Origin: a virus
DNA: 64,000 bases
Virus record (IMG/VR): IMGVR_UViG_3300050120_000152
Coordinates: 62,001-126,000 of that record
Reading direction: 5' to 3' (one strand)
The notes below the pieces were generated by a model. That model ran no database searches. It was given only the letters and a program-made list of their open reading frames with translations, and was not told the DNA's origin. This document shows positions 50,525 to 57,730 of this stretch, piece by piece (position 1 is the first letter of the stretch; every line of letters starts with the position of its first letter). The position numbers were made by a program, and so were the translations under genes.

Positions 50525-50971
50525 ATGACTACGCTTAAAGCACAAATTATGGCAGAACGTATTACGGCATTGAAGGCCAAGGATTCTGCGCGCACACAAA
50601 TTGTAAGCTCTATTCTTGCTGCTATCAAACAGGTTGAAGTAGATACTCGTGTTGAACAGGATGATACTGGTGTGTTGACTGTACTTAATCGAATGGTCAA
50701 ACAGCGCTTAGATTCCATCTCACAATTTAATGCTGCTGGCCGTACAGATTTGTCAGAAATTGAAGAGAAAGAATTAGTCGTTATTAAAGAGTTCATGCCA
50801 CAACAAGCTTCCGAATCTGAAATTGATACTATTATTTCTGATGCATTGGCCTCAGTTGGTTCAACGTCTGTTAAGGATATGGGAAAGATCATGGCTATCG
50901 TTAAGCCTCAGTTACTTGGCAAAGCTGACATGGCTAAGGTCTCCCAATCTATTAAGAGTAAGCTTTCATGA
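50525..50971 (+). CDS. YqeY/GatB-like protein
   Basis: 148 aa, the full size of YqeY. The helical segments LKAQIMAERITALKAKDSART, RTQIVSSILAAIKQVEVD and IIKEFMPQQASESEID-type region, and SVKDMGKIMAIVKPQLLGKAD at the end, match the family. YqeY resembles the tRNA-binding tail domain of the GatB amidotransferase subunit. Its function is not settled; it fits the tRNA theme of this region. Confidence 0.85.
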   Translation: MTTLKAQIMAERITALKAKDSARTQIVSSILAAIKQVEVDTRVEQDDTGVLTVLNRMVKQRLDSISQFNAAGRTDLSEIEEKELVVIKEFMPQQASESEIDTIISDALASVGSTSVKDMGKIMAIVKPQLLGKADMAKVSQSIKSKLS

Positions 50972-51318
50972 GTAAAGATATTTTTGAAACACATTATCCA
51001 GCATTACGTAATATTATATTGCATGGATTATTATATGAACAGCTTAAATATGCTATTCGTAGATCGGTAATCATTATCATGATGGATGCTGTCCAACGCT
51101 CGTCACCTTCTTATACTGATCCACAAACCTTTACTGATGCTTATTGTGTTGTGGCCGGTGAATGTGTAGATAAATTGGTTCTTGATAGTCTTGAAATTAT
51201 TATGAATTCGGTAGGGAATGGAACTTTACGGGATGGTATCTACAGTATGATTGGACATGTTAATACGGTCAGCTATCATGCAGGCCAATCGTTTGCTAAA
51301 ACTGGAAAGGTATCATGA
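50968..51318 (+). CDS. Hypothetical protein
   Basis: 116 aa, helical. Overlaps neighbours by 4 nt on each side. No motif recognised. Confidence 0.6.
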   Translation: MSKDIFETHYPALRNIILHGLLYEQLKYAIRRSVIIIMMDAVQRSSPSYTDPQTFTDAYCVVAGECVDKLVLDSLEIIMNSVGNGTLRDGIYSMIGHVNTVSYHAGQSFAKTGKVS

Positions 51319-51503
51319 ATAAATTATTTAAATTGCTTTTGGTGGCAATTGTTATTTCATTATTAAGTGTAGGATATGCCTTCATGATGGGGTTTTCTTG
51401 GGGTACACCGGCCTTTGGTGAGTGTGTATCGAGTAGCTTTGGTACGGGAATTGTAATTGTAATATTAGCAACTATATTTTTTGATATAAATTTTGATAAC
51501 TAA
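51315..51503 (+). CDS. Small membrane protein
   Basis: 62 aa with two membrane segments (about residues 5-25 and 38-58) and a CVSSSFGTG turn. Overlaps the preceding gene by 4 nt. Not recognised. Confidence 0.6.
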   Translation: MNKLFKLLLVAIVISLLSVGYAFMMGFSWGTPAFGECVSSSFGTGIVIVILATIFFDINFDN

Positions 51504-51516
51504 TAGAGAGAATTTT

Positions 51517-51738
51517 ATGACATGTAAATGTGGTTCATCATTAATCATAAATTTTCAAGCAAAGTGCGGTGACTTATCACGAACCTGTTATAAAAGTTAT
51601 AACACGGATGGTTACGTCCCACGCGGTTTAAGCATTGGTGGCGGTGACTATATTGATTTTGATTTTTGCGCAGCGTGCGGGCTAATCCAGCATTTTGCTG
51701 CCATTGAAGAGACTGAATTGGAGTTAATTCTTTCATGA
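51517..51738 (+). CDS. Small Cys-rich zinc-like protein
   Basis: 73 aa. MTCKCGSSLIINFQAKCGD at the N-terminus and FDFCAACGLIQHF near residue 58 give two CxC/CxxC knuckles, likely a zinc ribbon. Start set by the gagag ribosome site. Overlaps the next gene by 4 nt. Confidence 0.65.
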   Translation: MTCKCGSSLIINFQAKCGDLSRTCYKSYNTDGYVPRGLSIGGGDYIDFDFCAACGLIQHFAAIEETELELILS

Positions 51739-52082
51739 ATCTTGATCCATTCACTTTTGGTGATTCTGCTCCTGCTATATGGTTAGCAGATAAACTCAAT
51801 GAAGCCAATAATACAAAATGTACCCGATCCATATCTGCATTTTTAGGCACGGCTAATCGTACCATCAATGCTATTGCTACTATTGAAGACCCCGAATCTA
51901 GAATCACTTTAGCAAGCTTGTTTCGTCATGATATTCATTCTCGTTTGAAAGCGAGTACATCTATTCCAGAATATTTTAAAAGTCGTGTAAGCAACATTTT
52001 GATTACGAAAATTGTCATTCTTATTAGAGATACTAATGAAATGGAAAAATTTAAGCGAGCATGTGAAACGAATCGTCTTTGA
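51735..52082 (+). CDS. Hypothetical protein
   Basis: 115 aa, helical. FTFGDSAPAIWLADKLNEAN at the start. No motif recognised. The 52141 promoter begins 7 bp after its stop. Confidence 0.6.
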   Translation: MNLDPFTFGDSAPAIWLADKLNEANNTKCTRSISAFLGTANRTINAIATIEDPESRITLASLFRHDIHSRLKASTSIPEYFKSRVSNILITKIVILIRDTNEMEKFKRACETNRL

Positions 52083-52089
52083 TATACGA

Positions 52090-52118
52090 TTGACAAGAGT
52101 TGTAATGTATTGTATGCT
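52090..52118 (+). promoter_or_regulatory. Promoter for the HD protein operon
   Basis: TTGACA at 52090-52095, a 17-bp spacer and TATGCT at 52113-52118, about 20 nt before the ATG at 52141. Confidence 0.6.
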
Positions 52119-52140
52119 CTAATCAAACGAGGATCATACC

Positions 52141-52761
52141 ATGCTTTCCAACATTGAAAAAACCCGTATTGCACTCTATCATTGGATGCTTGGAAAAGGC
52201 TTTTTCATTGCTTCCGAAGCCATGGCTTATGCTGAAAACACACATGTAGGTTTCCGTAAGGATGGTGTCACGCCAGCTTTTGCTCACCAGATTTGGATTG
52301 CTAATCGTATCCGTACATTCAATCTTCCCGATGATGTAATGGAACTCTGCCTCATTTTGGCGTTCTTACATGATACTGCTGAAGATTATGATGTAGGTTT
52401 TGAAGAATTTAATGCAAAGTATGGTGCTGTTGTTGCTGATGGTGTTCGTCGTTTGACGAAAAAGCATCGCGGGATGGTTATCCCAAAAGAAACTTATTTC
52501 AGTGATTTGGCACTCATGGCGGCTGCAGCTATCGTAAAAGGTGTAGATCGTTTGCATAACCTTTCTACGATGATTGGAGTGTTCAATCCTGCGAAACAGA
52601 TGGATTATATTGCAGAAACTATGTTGTTCCATTTGCCTATGCTTAAGAAAGCTCGAAAAAGCTTCCCTATGTATTGGCAGGCTTTTGAAAGCATCAAACA
52701 GGCTATCAATGATAAAATGGAAATGGTCAATATGATTCTTAAACTTGAGGCAAAATCATGA
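52141..52761 (+). CDS. HD-domain hydrolase, SpoT/small-alarmone-hydrolase-like
   Basis: 206 aa. AHQIWIANRI (first His), LILAFLHDTAEDYD (HD plus ED, about residue 77) and AIVKGVDRLHNLSTM (catalytic Asp, about 140) follow the order of (p)ppGpp hydrolases (HxxxxR ... HDxxED ... D.xxN). It lacks the synthetase domain, like MESH1-type hydrolases. Removal of alarmone during infection is plausible; other HD phosphohydrolase activity cannot be excluded. Confidence 0.75.
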   Translation: MLSNIEKTRIALYHWMLGKGFFIASEAMAYAENTHVGFRKDGVTPAFAHQIWIANRIRTFNLPDDVMELCLILAFLHDTAEDYDVGFEEFNAKYGAVVADGVRRLTKKHRGMVIPKETYFSDLALMAAAAIVKGVDRLHNLSTMIGVFNPAKQMDYIAETMLFHLPMLKKARKSFPMYWQAFESIKQAINDKMEMVNMILKLEAKS

Positions 52762-53048
52762 AATTTATTGTACCTGTTTACATGGGTGATGATTGTACAT
52801 GGTCAACTACAGAATATGTGGCTTTTGAATGCAATTCTAAAGAAGAATTATATGTCTCATTGGTAGATGTTATTATCAAAAGTATTGACACCGATCTAGT
52901 CTACACTATAGTAACTGTATGTGGGTCAAAAATTGACGTGCGTTGGTTTACCTATATTGATGATAATGAAAAATTAACATATAATGAACCTAATATTATG
53001 ACATTAGATGAATGGTTCACGCACCAAACTAAATTGGATTGGTGTTAA
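52758..53048 (+). CDS. Hypothetical protein
   Basis: 96 aa, beta-rich. VPVYMGDDCTWSTTEYVAFEC at the start. Overlaps the HD gene by 4 nt. Not recognised. Confidence 0.6.
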   Translation: MKFIVPVYMGDDCTWSTTEYVAFECNSKEELYVSLVDVIIKSIDTDLVYTIVTVCGSKIDVRWFTYIDDNEKLTYNEPNIMTLDEWFTHQTKLDWC

Positions 53049-53049
53049 T

Positions 53050-53190
53050 ATGATCATTTTAACCGTAAACGGTAAGTATCGTCCCGGTGAAGACGAAGTA
53101 TTAGATGAAGAAATTCAGCCAATATTCAACTTTAGTCGGGATAATTATATCCCTTCACGAACAGAACTATTCGATAATACAAATGGTTGA
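53050..53190 (+). CDS. Small hypothetical protein
   Basis: 46 aa starting MIILTVNGKYRPGEDEV one base after the previous stop; a longer reading would begin inside that gene. No family recognised. Confidence 0.55.
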   Translation: MIILTVNGKYRPGEDEVLDEEIQPIFNFSRDNYIPSRTELFDNTNG

Positions 53191-53215
53191 CAATAATCAA
53201 ATGTACTAGTAATAT
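53187..53215 (+). promoter_or_regulatory. Promoter for the 53257 gene
   Basis: TTGACA at 53187-53192, a 17-bp spacer and TAATAT at 53210-53215. It begins in the last codon of the previous gene. Confidence 0.65.
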
Positions 53216-53256
53216 ATACGAACACTAACATCACCAACACATTAAGGAATCACATC

Positions 53257-53550
53257 ATGCATAATACATTCAAGTTTGCTCATCTCGGTGACCCACTCTT
53301 TGGTCGTCGTACCATCGGTTATCGGATTAATGACACTGATAATACTGTTGATTTTGCAGTAGCACAGTGCCGTACCAATGATCAGTTTTGTAAGGCCACA
53401 GGCCGTAAGATTGTAGAAGGTCGCATCCTCAAGGGTGGGAACCATGCTAATACAGGTTTGCCACGCTCTTATTCTATCAATTTGGCAGATATCAAAAATG
53501 GTAGCACCAAATATCGTGATATCATCGCATATATTGATGCAAATTTTTAA
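53257..53550 (+). CDS. Hypothetical protein
   Basis: 97 aa, basic. FKFAHLGDPLFGRRTIGYRI followed by GRILKGGNHANTGLPRSY. GC-richer and with a different codon balance from its neighbours (many gtc/atc/cgt codons). No family recognised. Confidence 0.6.
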   Translation: MHNTFKFAHLGDPLFGRRTIGYRINDTDNTVDFAVAQCRTNDQFCKATGRKIVEGRILKGGNHANTGLPRSYSINLADIKNGSTKYRDIIAYIDANF

Positions 53551-53568
53551 CTGCAAATAATTACAAGC

Positions 53569-53609
53569 TATACTTTACCAAAATAGGATAGCAATATCCT
53601 ATTTTCTTT
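53569..53609 (+). terminator. Terminator with a -10-like box next to it
   Basis: An 11-bp stem (53580-53590 with 53595-53605), loop GCAA, then CTTTTT. A TATACT (53569-53574) sits just before it, but no good -35 is seen, so a promoter is only possible. Confidence 0.75.
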
Positions 53610-53622
53610 TTGGAGAAATATT

Positions 53623-54036
53623 ATGGAACAGACATATGCACAATGGGTAGAGGAAAATTTCGCATCAGTATGCGGACTGTATGAAATAACACATTCATAC
53701 GGATCATGGACTAATTACCGTAAATCTTTCAACCAAGTTGATAATATTAATAATTTAGTGATTCATCATGAGTGGAGCATGGGCGGAACCTACGGTAATT
53801 GTTATGATGACAATAAATCAACTGTAGAAGGTGAAATCCAGCCAGAATTTACAGATTTGGATATAGTGATTGAGCTGTTAAATCCAAACCTCACATTCAT
53901 GCAATATAGAAGAAAAGTGATTCCCCTAATTAAAACTACTATTCAAAGTCGTGGCGATTATTATGGTGGCGAGACTTCAACTGGTATTGAATATATAATG
54001 CTTAAAGATTTATGGGATGCATTAGATGAATTATAA
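53623..54036 (+). CDS. Hypothetical protein
   Basis: 137 aa, aromatic-rich. SWTNYRKSFNQVD, HHEWSMGGTYGNCYDD and RGDYYGGETSTGIEY stand out. Overlaps the next gene by 11 nt. No family recognised. Confidence 0.6.
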   Translation: MEQTYAQWVEENFASVCGLYEITHSYGSWTNYRKSFNQVDNINNLVIHHEWSMGGTYGNCYDDNKSTVEGEIQPEFTDLDIVIELLNPNLTFMQYRRKVIPLIKTTIQSRGDYYGGETSTGIEYIMLKDLWDALDEL

Positions 54037-54433
54037 AGTCATATTGATAGTAGGTTTGCCGGGTAGTGGGAAAACTACCTTGGCAACGTCTATGCTCAAT
54101 TCTGACACATTCCTGATTGATGACCCTAGCAGAGACACGTCTTTGTTCACCAAAGCCTTAGAGAGCGGCAAATCAACTATTATAATATGTGATCCATTAT
54201 TAATAGTTACCAAAGCAGAAAATGTAATAACTTTCATGCAGAAGAAGTTTGGTAGTGATGTTGACATTCAATGGATTTACTTCGATAATGATCCTGTTCA
54301 AACATGGAAAAATCATGAGCAGCGTAATAAACATGATTATCGGTTATTGGATAAAAACAAATTTAATGATATGTCAAAGAAATATGCTATTCCTGAGAAT
54401 GTAACTCCTATTTCTGTTTATAAAGGTAGATAG
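54026..54433 (+). CDS. P-loop kinase-like protein
   Basis: 135 aa. ILIVGLPGSGKTTLATSML is Walker A (about residue 8); LIDDPSRD (Walker B-like) and IQWIYFDNDP follow. It is short, like the polynucleotide-kinase-type phage kinase at 6794 but distinct from it. It may phosphorylate RNA or a nucleoside. It overlaps the gene before it. Confidence 0.72.
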   Translation: MNYKVILIVGLPGSGKTTLATSMLNSDTFLIDDPSRDTSLFTKALESGKSTIIICDPLLIVTKAENVITFMQKKFGSDVDIQWIYFDNDPVQTWKNHEQRNKHDYRLLDKNKFNDMSKKYAIPENVTPISVYKGR

Positions 54434-54435
54434 TC

Positions 54436-54648
54436 ATGTTGATGCCGTTTGAAATTGTACTTCATAATATTGTTAGTGTTACAGACGATAGTAGCAAGCG
54501 ATATAAGCAGATAGGTAAAATCACTTTCATTGATGATAAGCTTGGATTTCGTCGTAGTTATACTTATTTTGATATTTCAGTGAAATTTGATGATTCAGTT
54601 AATGATGAAATCTTCAAATCATGGAATTTGAAACTTAATCAACCCTGA
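54436..54648 (+). CDS. Small hypothetical protein
   Basis: 70 aa, MLMPFEIVLHNIV, beta-rich with GFRRSYTYFDISVKF. Two bases after the previous stop. Not recognised. Confidence 0.55.
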   Translation: MLMPFEIVLHNIVSVTDDSSKRYKQIGKITFIDDKLGFRRSYTYFDISVKFDDSVNDEIFKSWNLKLNQP

Positions 54649-54666
54649 ATTACATAACATATAACA

Positions 54667-54694
54667 TTGACAAATTAATTACATCATGTAATAT
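54667..54694 (+). promoter_or_regulatory. Promoter upstream of the 54752 gene and the rRNA-like RNA
   Basis: TTGACA at 54667-54672, a 16-bp spacer and TAATAT at 54689-54694. It could serve both the 54752 gene and the RNA at 55014. Confidence 0.6.
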
Positions 54695-54751
54695 GTGATA
54701 TGTTGTCCGGGTGGACACATTGAATACCATAAAACATTACAGGAAAATTTT

Positions 54752-54994
54752 ATGACAGACTCAACCGTAGAAAAGAAGCAACGTGGGGCAAAGCGCAATC
54801 CCAATAGCGCAATCAGCAAAACATATGAGATTATCAAAAATCTCCCGGTCGCTGAACGTACTCGCTCTAATGTGTTAAGCCTTATTGGGGTTGGCACAAC
54901 CATCAATTTGCAAGAAAAGGTTGCTAGTGTATATTATTACAACACAATGAAGAAGATTCGTAATGAAGCTGCAACGTCAACTGTAACCGCATAA
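54752..54994 (+). CDS. Small basic hypothetical protein
   Basis: 80 aa from MTDSTVEKKQRGAKRNP, start chosen after the ribosome site aggaaaa; a longer frame to 54695 lies in the promoter. Basic N-terminus and a helical RTRSNVLSLIGVGTTINLQEK segment suggest nucleic-acid or RNA binding. It ends about 20 bp before the rRNA-like RNA, so it may be its partner; this is speculation. Confidence 0.6.
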   Translation: MTDSTVEKKQRGAKRNPNSAISKTYEIIKNLPVAERTRSNVLSLIGVGTTINLQEKVASVYYYNTMKKIRNEAATSTVTA

Positions 54995-55013
54995 AAGTCT
55001 TGAGAGGGCGGAT

Positions 55014-55266
55014 GAAGGTCGTAGGCTTAGAAGCAGCCATCATAAGAGTGAGACAAAGGCCAAATGCTATCATGTAGATAAGTCGAAGGGTATCGTTAAC
55101 TTATCGAAATTTCAAAAACTGCCAATATCCATAATACGCTATTATGGTTTAGAGCAATGGGATGGCTTCCCTGAGAAAAAGACGCATTGGACACCACTTG
55201 GTAAAGTAATGATGCACCCCAGAAATGGTAAGGCAGATTTTCTCTTTAGCGTAATAGCACACCTTC
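55014..55266 (+). ncRNA. 23S rRNA GTPase-associated-centre-like RNA, split by about 199 nt
   Basis: 55021-55043 reads GTAGGCTTAGAAGCAGCCATCAT, broken here for readability: GTAGGCTTAGAAGC then AGCC then ATCAT. From GG of that segment, 20 nt match the E. coli 23S helix-43 loop region (about positions 1060-1080). The segment CGTAATAGCACAC (from 55250) matches the helix-44 hairpin (AGCGUAAUAGC core). GAAGGT (55014-55019) pairs with ACCTTC (55261-55266), reproducing the closing stem of the domain, and GTG (55048) can pair with CAC (55258). Between G55050 and C55250 lie 199 nt that 23S rRNA lacks; they contain hairpins (for example CCATAATA-CGC-TATTATGG at about 55129 and a CCA-GAAA-TGG) and an open frame without a start. 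The element would fold like the L11- and EF-G-binding site. Whether the insert is spliced, an intron relic or a stable loop is unknown. Confidence 0.75.
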
Positions 55267-55292
55267 AACAATCTTATGATTAAATAAATCTA

Positions 55293-55320
55293 TTGACAAA
55301 TGATATAAATAGTATATCAT
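55293..55320 (+). promoter_or_regulatory. Promoter of the second tRNA cluster
   Basis: TTGACA at 55293-55298, a 16-bp spacer and TATCAT at 55315-55320, 11 bp before the tRNA at 55332. Confidence 0.65.
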
Positions 55321-55331
55321 ATGATTATTAT

Positions 55332-55403
55332 GGCCTATTCGGCGAATCCGAACTGAAGTCTTCGAAACTTTATGGAAGTGTTTGACTCACTTATGGGCCT
55401 CCA
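55332..55403 (+). tRNA. tRNA-like gene, UCG anticodon (Arg), atypical D arm
   Basis: Acceptor GGCCTAT/ATGGGCC, anticodon stem GAAGT/ACTTT with loop CTTCGAA giving TCG (55362-55364), T arm 55376-55392 (loop TTTGACT), discriminator T, CCA at 55401-55403. The D region (TCGG-CGAAT-CCGA) forms a tight hairpin with a 5-nt loop and no GG pair, so D/T-loop contacts of a normal tRNA are missing. Only 69 nt without CCA. Confidence 0.65.
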
Positions 55404-55411
55404 AATTATAT

Positions 55412-55492
55412 GGCCTCGTAACGAGCAAGGTTTCTACCCTTGACAATCGTAATTGGATGTAAATGGGGGTTCGAATCCCTCCGGGGCCACCA
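55412..55492 (+). tRNA. tRNA-like gene, UCU anticodon (Arg), D arm apparently missing
   Basis: Acceptor GGCCTCG/CGGGGCC, T arm 55465-55481 (loop TTCGAAT), CCA 55490-55492. The only good anticodon arm is CAAGG-TTTCTAC-CCTTG (55426-55442) giving TCT at 55433-55435; that leaves just 7 nt for the D region and a 22-nt variable region with CAAT-CGTA-ATTG. This resembles D-armless mitochondrial tRNA-Ser more than a normal tRNA. Anticodon assignment is tentative. Confidence 0.6.
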
Positions 55493-55513
55493 TTTAACTA
55501 AATACTAGTTAAA

Positions 55514-56209
55514 ATGATCATTATGAAAATACAATACTTAATTGAAGATTTAGTAAACGCTGACATTGCCAGAAAGAGATTCAACGGCACGCTCAAGCGT
55601 AAAGATACTGGTTACGCTTTAAGTGGAAAACAATTAAGTAATGGCTCTCAAGCATCTGTAAAAGCTGATCCTAATGACCCTCATATGATCAAGAAACATA
55701 ATACCAAAGTATATCCCGAAAAGTCTATAATACAAGGCTTTAAGCCAACCAGAGCTAATGACGGATTCAATGATTATATTGAATATCTTATCAATAATAA
55801 TCTCACTGATAATATCCATTTTCCCAAAGTATATAATGTAAAAACTATCATAGATAAGAATGGTGATAAAATCCATACTTATACCATGGAAAGATTGATA
55901 GAAACTGACACATTAACGGTAGAACAGATCGAAGCTTTTCTTGAAAATAATTTATCAGAAAAATGGCAAGACTCCGTAAAATGGACAAGTCATCCTATTG
56001 AATATGTAGTTAGATTAATTACAAATTGTATACAAGGGACTAGAGATATGGATGAAATTTTTACGAATAAAGAATTAATTTCTGCAATCTCAATCATAAA
56101 ACAAATTAAAAATACTATATCTGCTCAAATTGACCTTTCAGTGCATAATATTATGTGGCGCAGAACACCATATGGAATGATTTTGGTATTCACTGACCCA
56201 TTTTTTTGA
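55514..56209 (+). CDS. Kinase-fold (APH/protein-kinase-like) protein
   Basis: 231 aa. TMERLIETD (hinge), DLSVHNIMWRR (catalytic loop, Asp and Asn at about 207-212) and LVFTDPFF (DFG-like) at the very C-terminus. The N-terminal region SGKQLSNGSQASVKADPND resembles a P-loop/Gly-rich loop area. It is similar in layout to the C-terminal half of the gene at 8327. Substrate unknown. Met at 55523 is an alternative start. Confidence 0.7.
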   Translation: MIIMKIQYLIEDLVNADIARKRFNGTLKRKDTGYALSGKQLSNGSQASVKADPNDPHMIKKHNTKVYPEKSIIQGFKPTRANDGFNDYIEYLINNNLTDNIHFPKVYNVKTIIDKNGDKIHTYTMERLIETDTLTVEQIEAFLENNLSEKWQDSVKWTSHPIEYVVRLITNCIQGTRDMDEIFTNKELISAISIIKQIKNTISAQIDLSVHNIMWRRTPYGMILVFTDPFF

Positions 56210-56211
56210 GC

Positions 56212-56240
56212 TTGACATAGAAACTTCCATGAATTATACT
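56212..56240 (+). promoter_or_regulatory. Promoter for the 56266 gene
   Basis: TTGACA at 56212-56217, a 17-bp spacer and TATACT at 56235-56240. Confidence 0.75.
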
Positions 56241-56265
56241 ATCCAATAAATGTTAGGGTATGTTC

Positions 56266-56655
56266 ATGGAAAAAATTATTTCTATATCAGAAGATGGATT
56301 TTCTATTAAAGGAGATTATTATGATTATGACGGCTACGTTATTGTAACTTCTGAACAAATTATTAAAGTAGGTATTTCCAACATATCAAATTGTTGTGAG
56401 AACTGGTCGGTTAAGTATACCACAGATGATGTTCCAGATAATTTAGAAAAATTTATAGGTACAGAATTATATAATATCATAGAGTGTGATGATCCTCTGG
56501 AATACAATAGTTATGATGAAGGTGGATCAATAGCCATTGATCTTCAGACTTCGAAAGGATCATTGAAACTAATATTAAGTAATAGTCACAATGGTTATTA
56601 TTCACATTCATACTTTATAGAATCTAATCAATTTAAACAAGAAGGAAGATTATAA
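56266..56655 (+). CDS. Hypothetical protein
   Basis: 129 aa from MEKIISISEDGFSI, start set by AGGG 7 nt upstream (ATG at 56260 is an alternative). Acidic, beta-rich. The stop overlaps the next ATG (TAATG). No family recognised. Confidence 0.65.
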   Translation: MEKIISISEDGFSIKGDYYDYDGYVIVTSEQIIKVGISNISNCCENWSVKYTTDDVPDNLEKFIGTELYNIIECDDPLEYNSYDEGGSIAIDLQTSKGSLKLILSNSHNGYYSHSYFIESNQFKQEGRL

Positions 56656-56816
56656 TGGGATATTTTATTGATGACGATGGGTTGAACAAAGCTTGCACCC
56701 ATCCCGAACACAATCCACCATCCATGCTTTATGTTCCCTATGGGAAAGTTTATATCCATGAATGTCCTCAGTGCGGTAGCTGCACTAGACTTCAATCATC
56801 TGATGTGACGATGTAA
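56655..56816 (+). CDS. Small zinc-like protein
   Basis: 53 aa, MGYFIDDDGLNKACTHPEHN then ECPQCGSCTRLQ. The C-x-H and CxxC-x2-C pattern suggests zinc binding. Overlaps the previous stop by one base. Not recognised. Confidence 0.6.
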   Translation: MGYFIDDDGLNKACTHPEHNPPSMLYVPYGKVYIHECPQCGSCTRLQSSDVTM

Positions 56817-56820
56817 TCTT

Positions 56821-57033
56821 ATGAGTCCTTTTTATGATGCCGTGTATGCGCTATTCTTGGCAATGGCTGTTTTGGTATGTGCCGCATTCACTTTCAAGTG
56901 TGGTATGATGATTCATGATGCTGGATTGACATATTCAACCATAATAGGTATGATAGGTTTCTCAGTCAATGGCATCATTACCGCTGTCATGCTCTGGTAT
57001 CATATCAAAACTGGTAACAATAACCTGTATTAG
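56821..57033 (+). CDS. Small membrane protein
   Basis: 70 aa with two membrane segments (about residues 5-27 and 38-60). Not recognised. Confidence 0.6.
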   Translation: MSPFYDAVYALFLAMAVLVCAAFTFKCGMMIHDAGLTYSTIIGMIGFSVNGIITAVMLWYHIKTGNNNLY

Positions 57034-57041
57034 GAATATGT

Positions 57042-57314
57042 ATGACATATACAATAGATGACCTTTGGCAAGCAGTTTATGTCTTCATCCCATCTTTTAA
57101 GAAGGCGCGAGAAGCTGGCGTAAACATGAATCTGCCTTCATCACTGAATAGTGCAATCATTGCATGGTCAGCATTGCGTTTTGCTTGTGATAAGGATGGA
57201 GCATTACCAAATACCCTATTCATTAACGCAGCAAATGTATTGCATACTGCCCATAACGATTTGCACACCCATAGTCAACTTATGCCATCGGATAATAATT
57301 ATGCAGATGTTTAA
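57042..57314 (+). CDS. Hypothetical protein
   Basis: 90 aa, helical, with AIIAWSALRFACDKDGALPN. Overlaps the next gene by 14 nt. No family recognised. Confidence 0.6.
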   Translation: MTYTIDDLWQAVYVFIPSFKKAREAGVNMNLPSSLNSAIIAWSALRFACDKDGALPNTLFINAANVLHTAHNDLHTHSQLMPSDNNYADV

Positions 57315-57669
57315 TTGGAAGAAACATCCTGAGAATATTCCTTCGTATAAAGAGCAAATTTTAAAACTGTGTAATGATGATAATAATGTAGACTTAGATA
57401 CGCTTTTTGGAATTTATCTAGGTTATCCACGTTGTTGCATTGAATCACTTGCTGCTGGACATTGGGCAAAGGCTGGTTTACCATGCACTGGTACAGGATA
57501 CGTTCCATGTTTTGAATGCCGTAAAAAACCTGAAGAAGAATTGCTTGATTACATTGAAAAATACAGATTATGTGACTTGCCATTTCCCGAATGTGATGAT
57601 ATCATGGGTCACCAACATTTCACCGATATGGTTTTGTACGGTGATCTTATAAATATTGCTACTTACTAA
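57301..57669 (+). CDS. Cys-rich hypothetical protein
   Basis: 122 aa from MQMFNWKKHPEN (ATG 57307 also possible). The motif LGYPRCCIESLAAGHW near residue 43 recurs, from memory, in other unannotated phage proteins, followed by YVPCFECRKK (CxxC). Possibly metal binding. Not recognised. Confidence 0.6.
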   Translation: MQMFNWKKHPENIPSYKEQILKLCNDDNNVDLDTLFGIYLGYPRCCIESLAAGHWAKAGLPCTGTGYVPCFECRKKPEEELLDYIEKYRLCDLPFPECDDIMGHQHFTDMVLYGDLINIATY

Positions 57670-57691
57670 AAATATTTAGAATTATAAATAC

Positions 57692-57719
57692 TTGATATAA
57701 TGATGTAAAGCTGTATACT
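57692..57719 (+). promoter_or_regulatory. Promoter of the third tRNA cluster
   Basis: TTGATA at 57692-57697, a 16-bp spacer and TATACT at 57714-57719, 11 bp before the tRNA. Confidence 0.65.
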
Positions 57720-57730
57720 AGGCACACAAC

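Noticed and set aside
55051-55249. Group I intron in the 23S-like RNA
   Set aside because: The size is near the lower limit, but I see no P7-type core sequence and the 5' junction lacks the usual U-G pair. Structure prediction is needed, so it is left open as an insert.
54986-55285. A roughly 100-codon open frame across the 23S-like RNA and its insert
   Set aside because: It has no ATG, GTG or TTG start in a useful position; the first Met is 23 codons before the stop. The first part is rRNA-like in sequence. It could be a protein relic inside the insert, but I cannot support a gene.
55412-55492. Normal tRNA with a standard D arm
   Set aside because: I could not find a D stem in the 7 nt between the acceptor stem and the anticodon arm, nor a better alternative anticodon arm.
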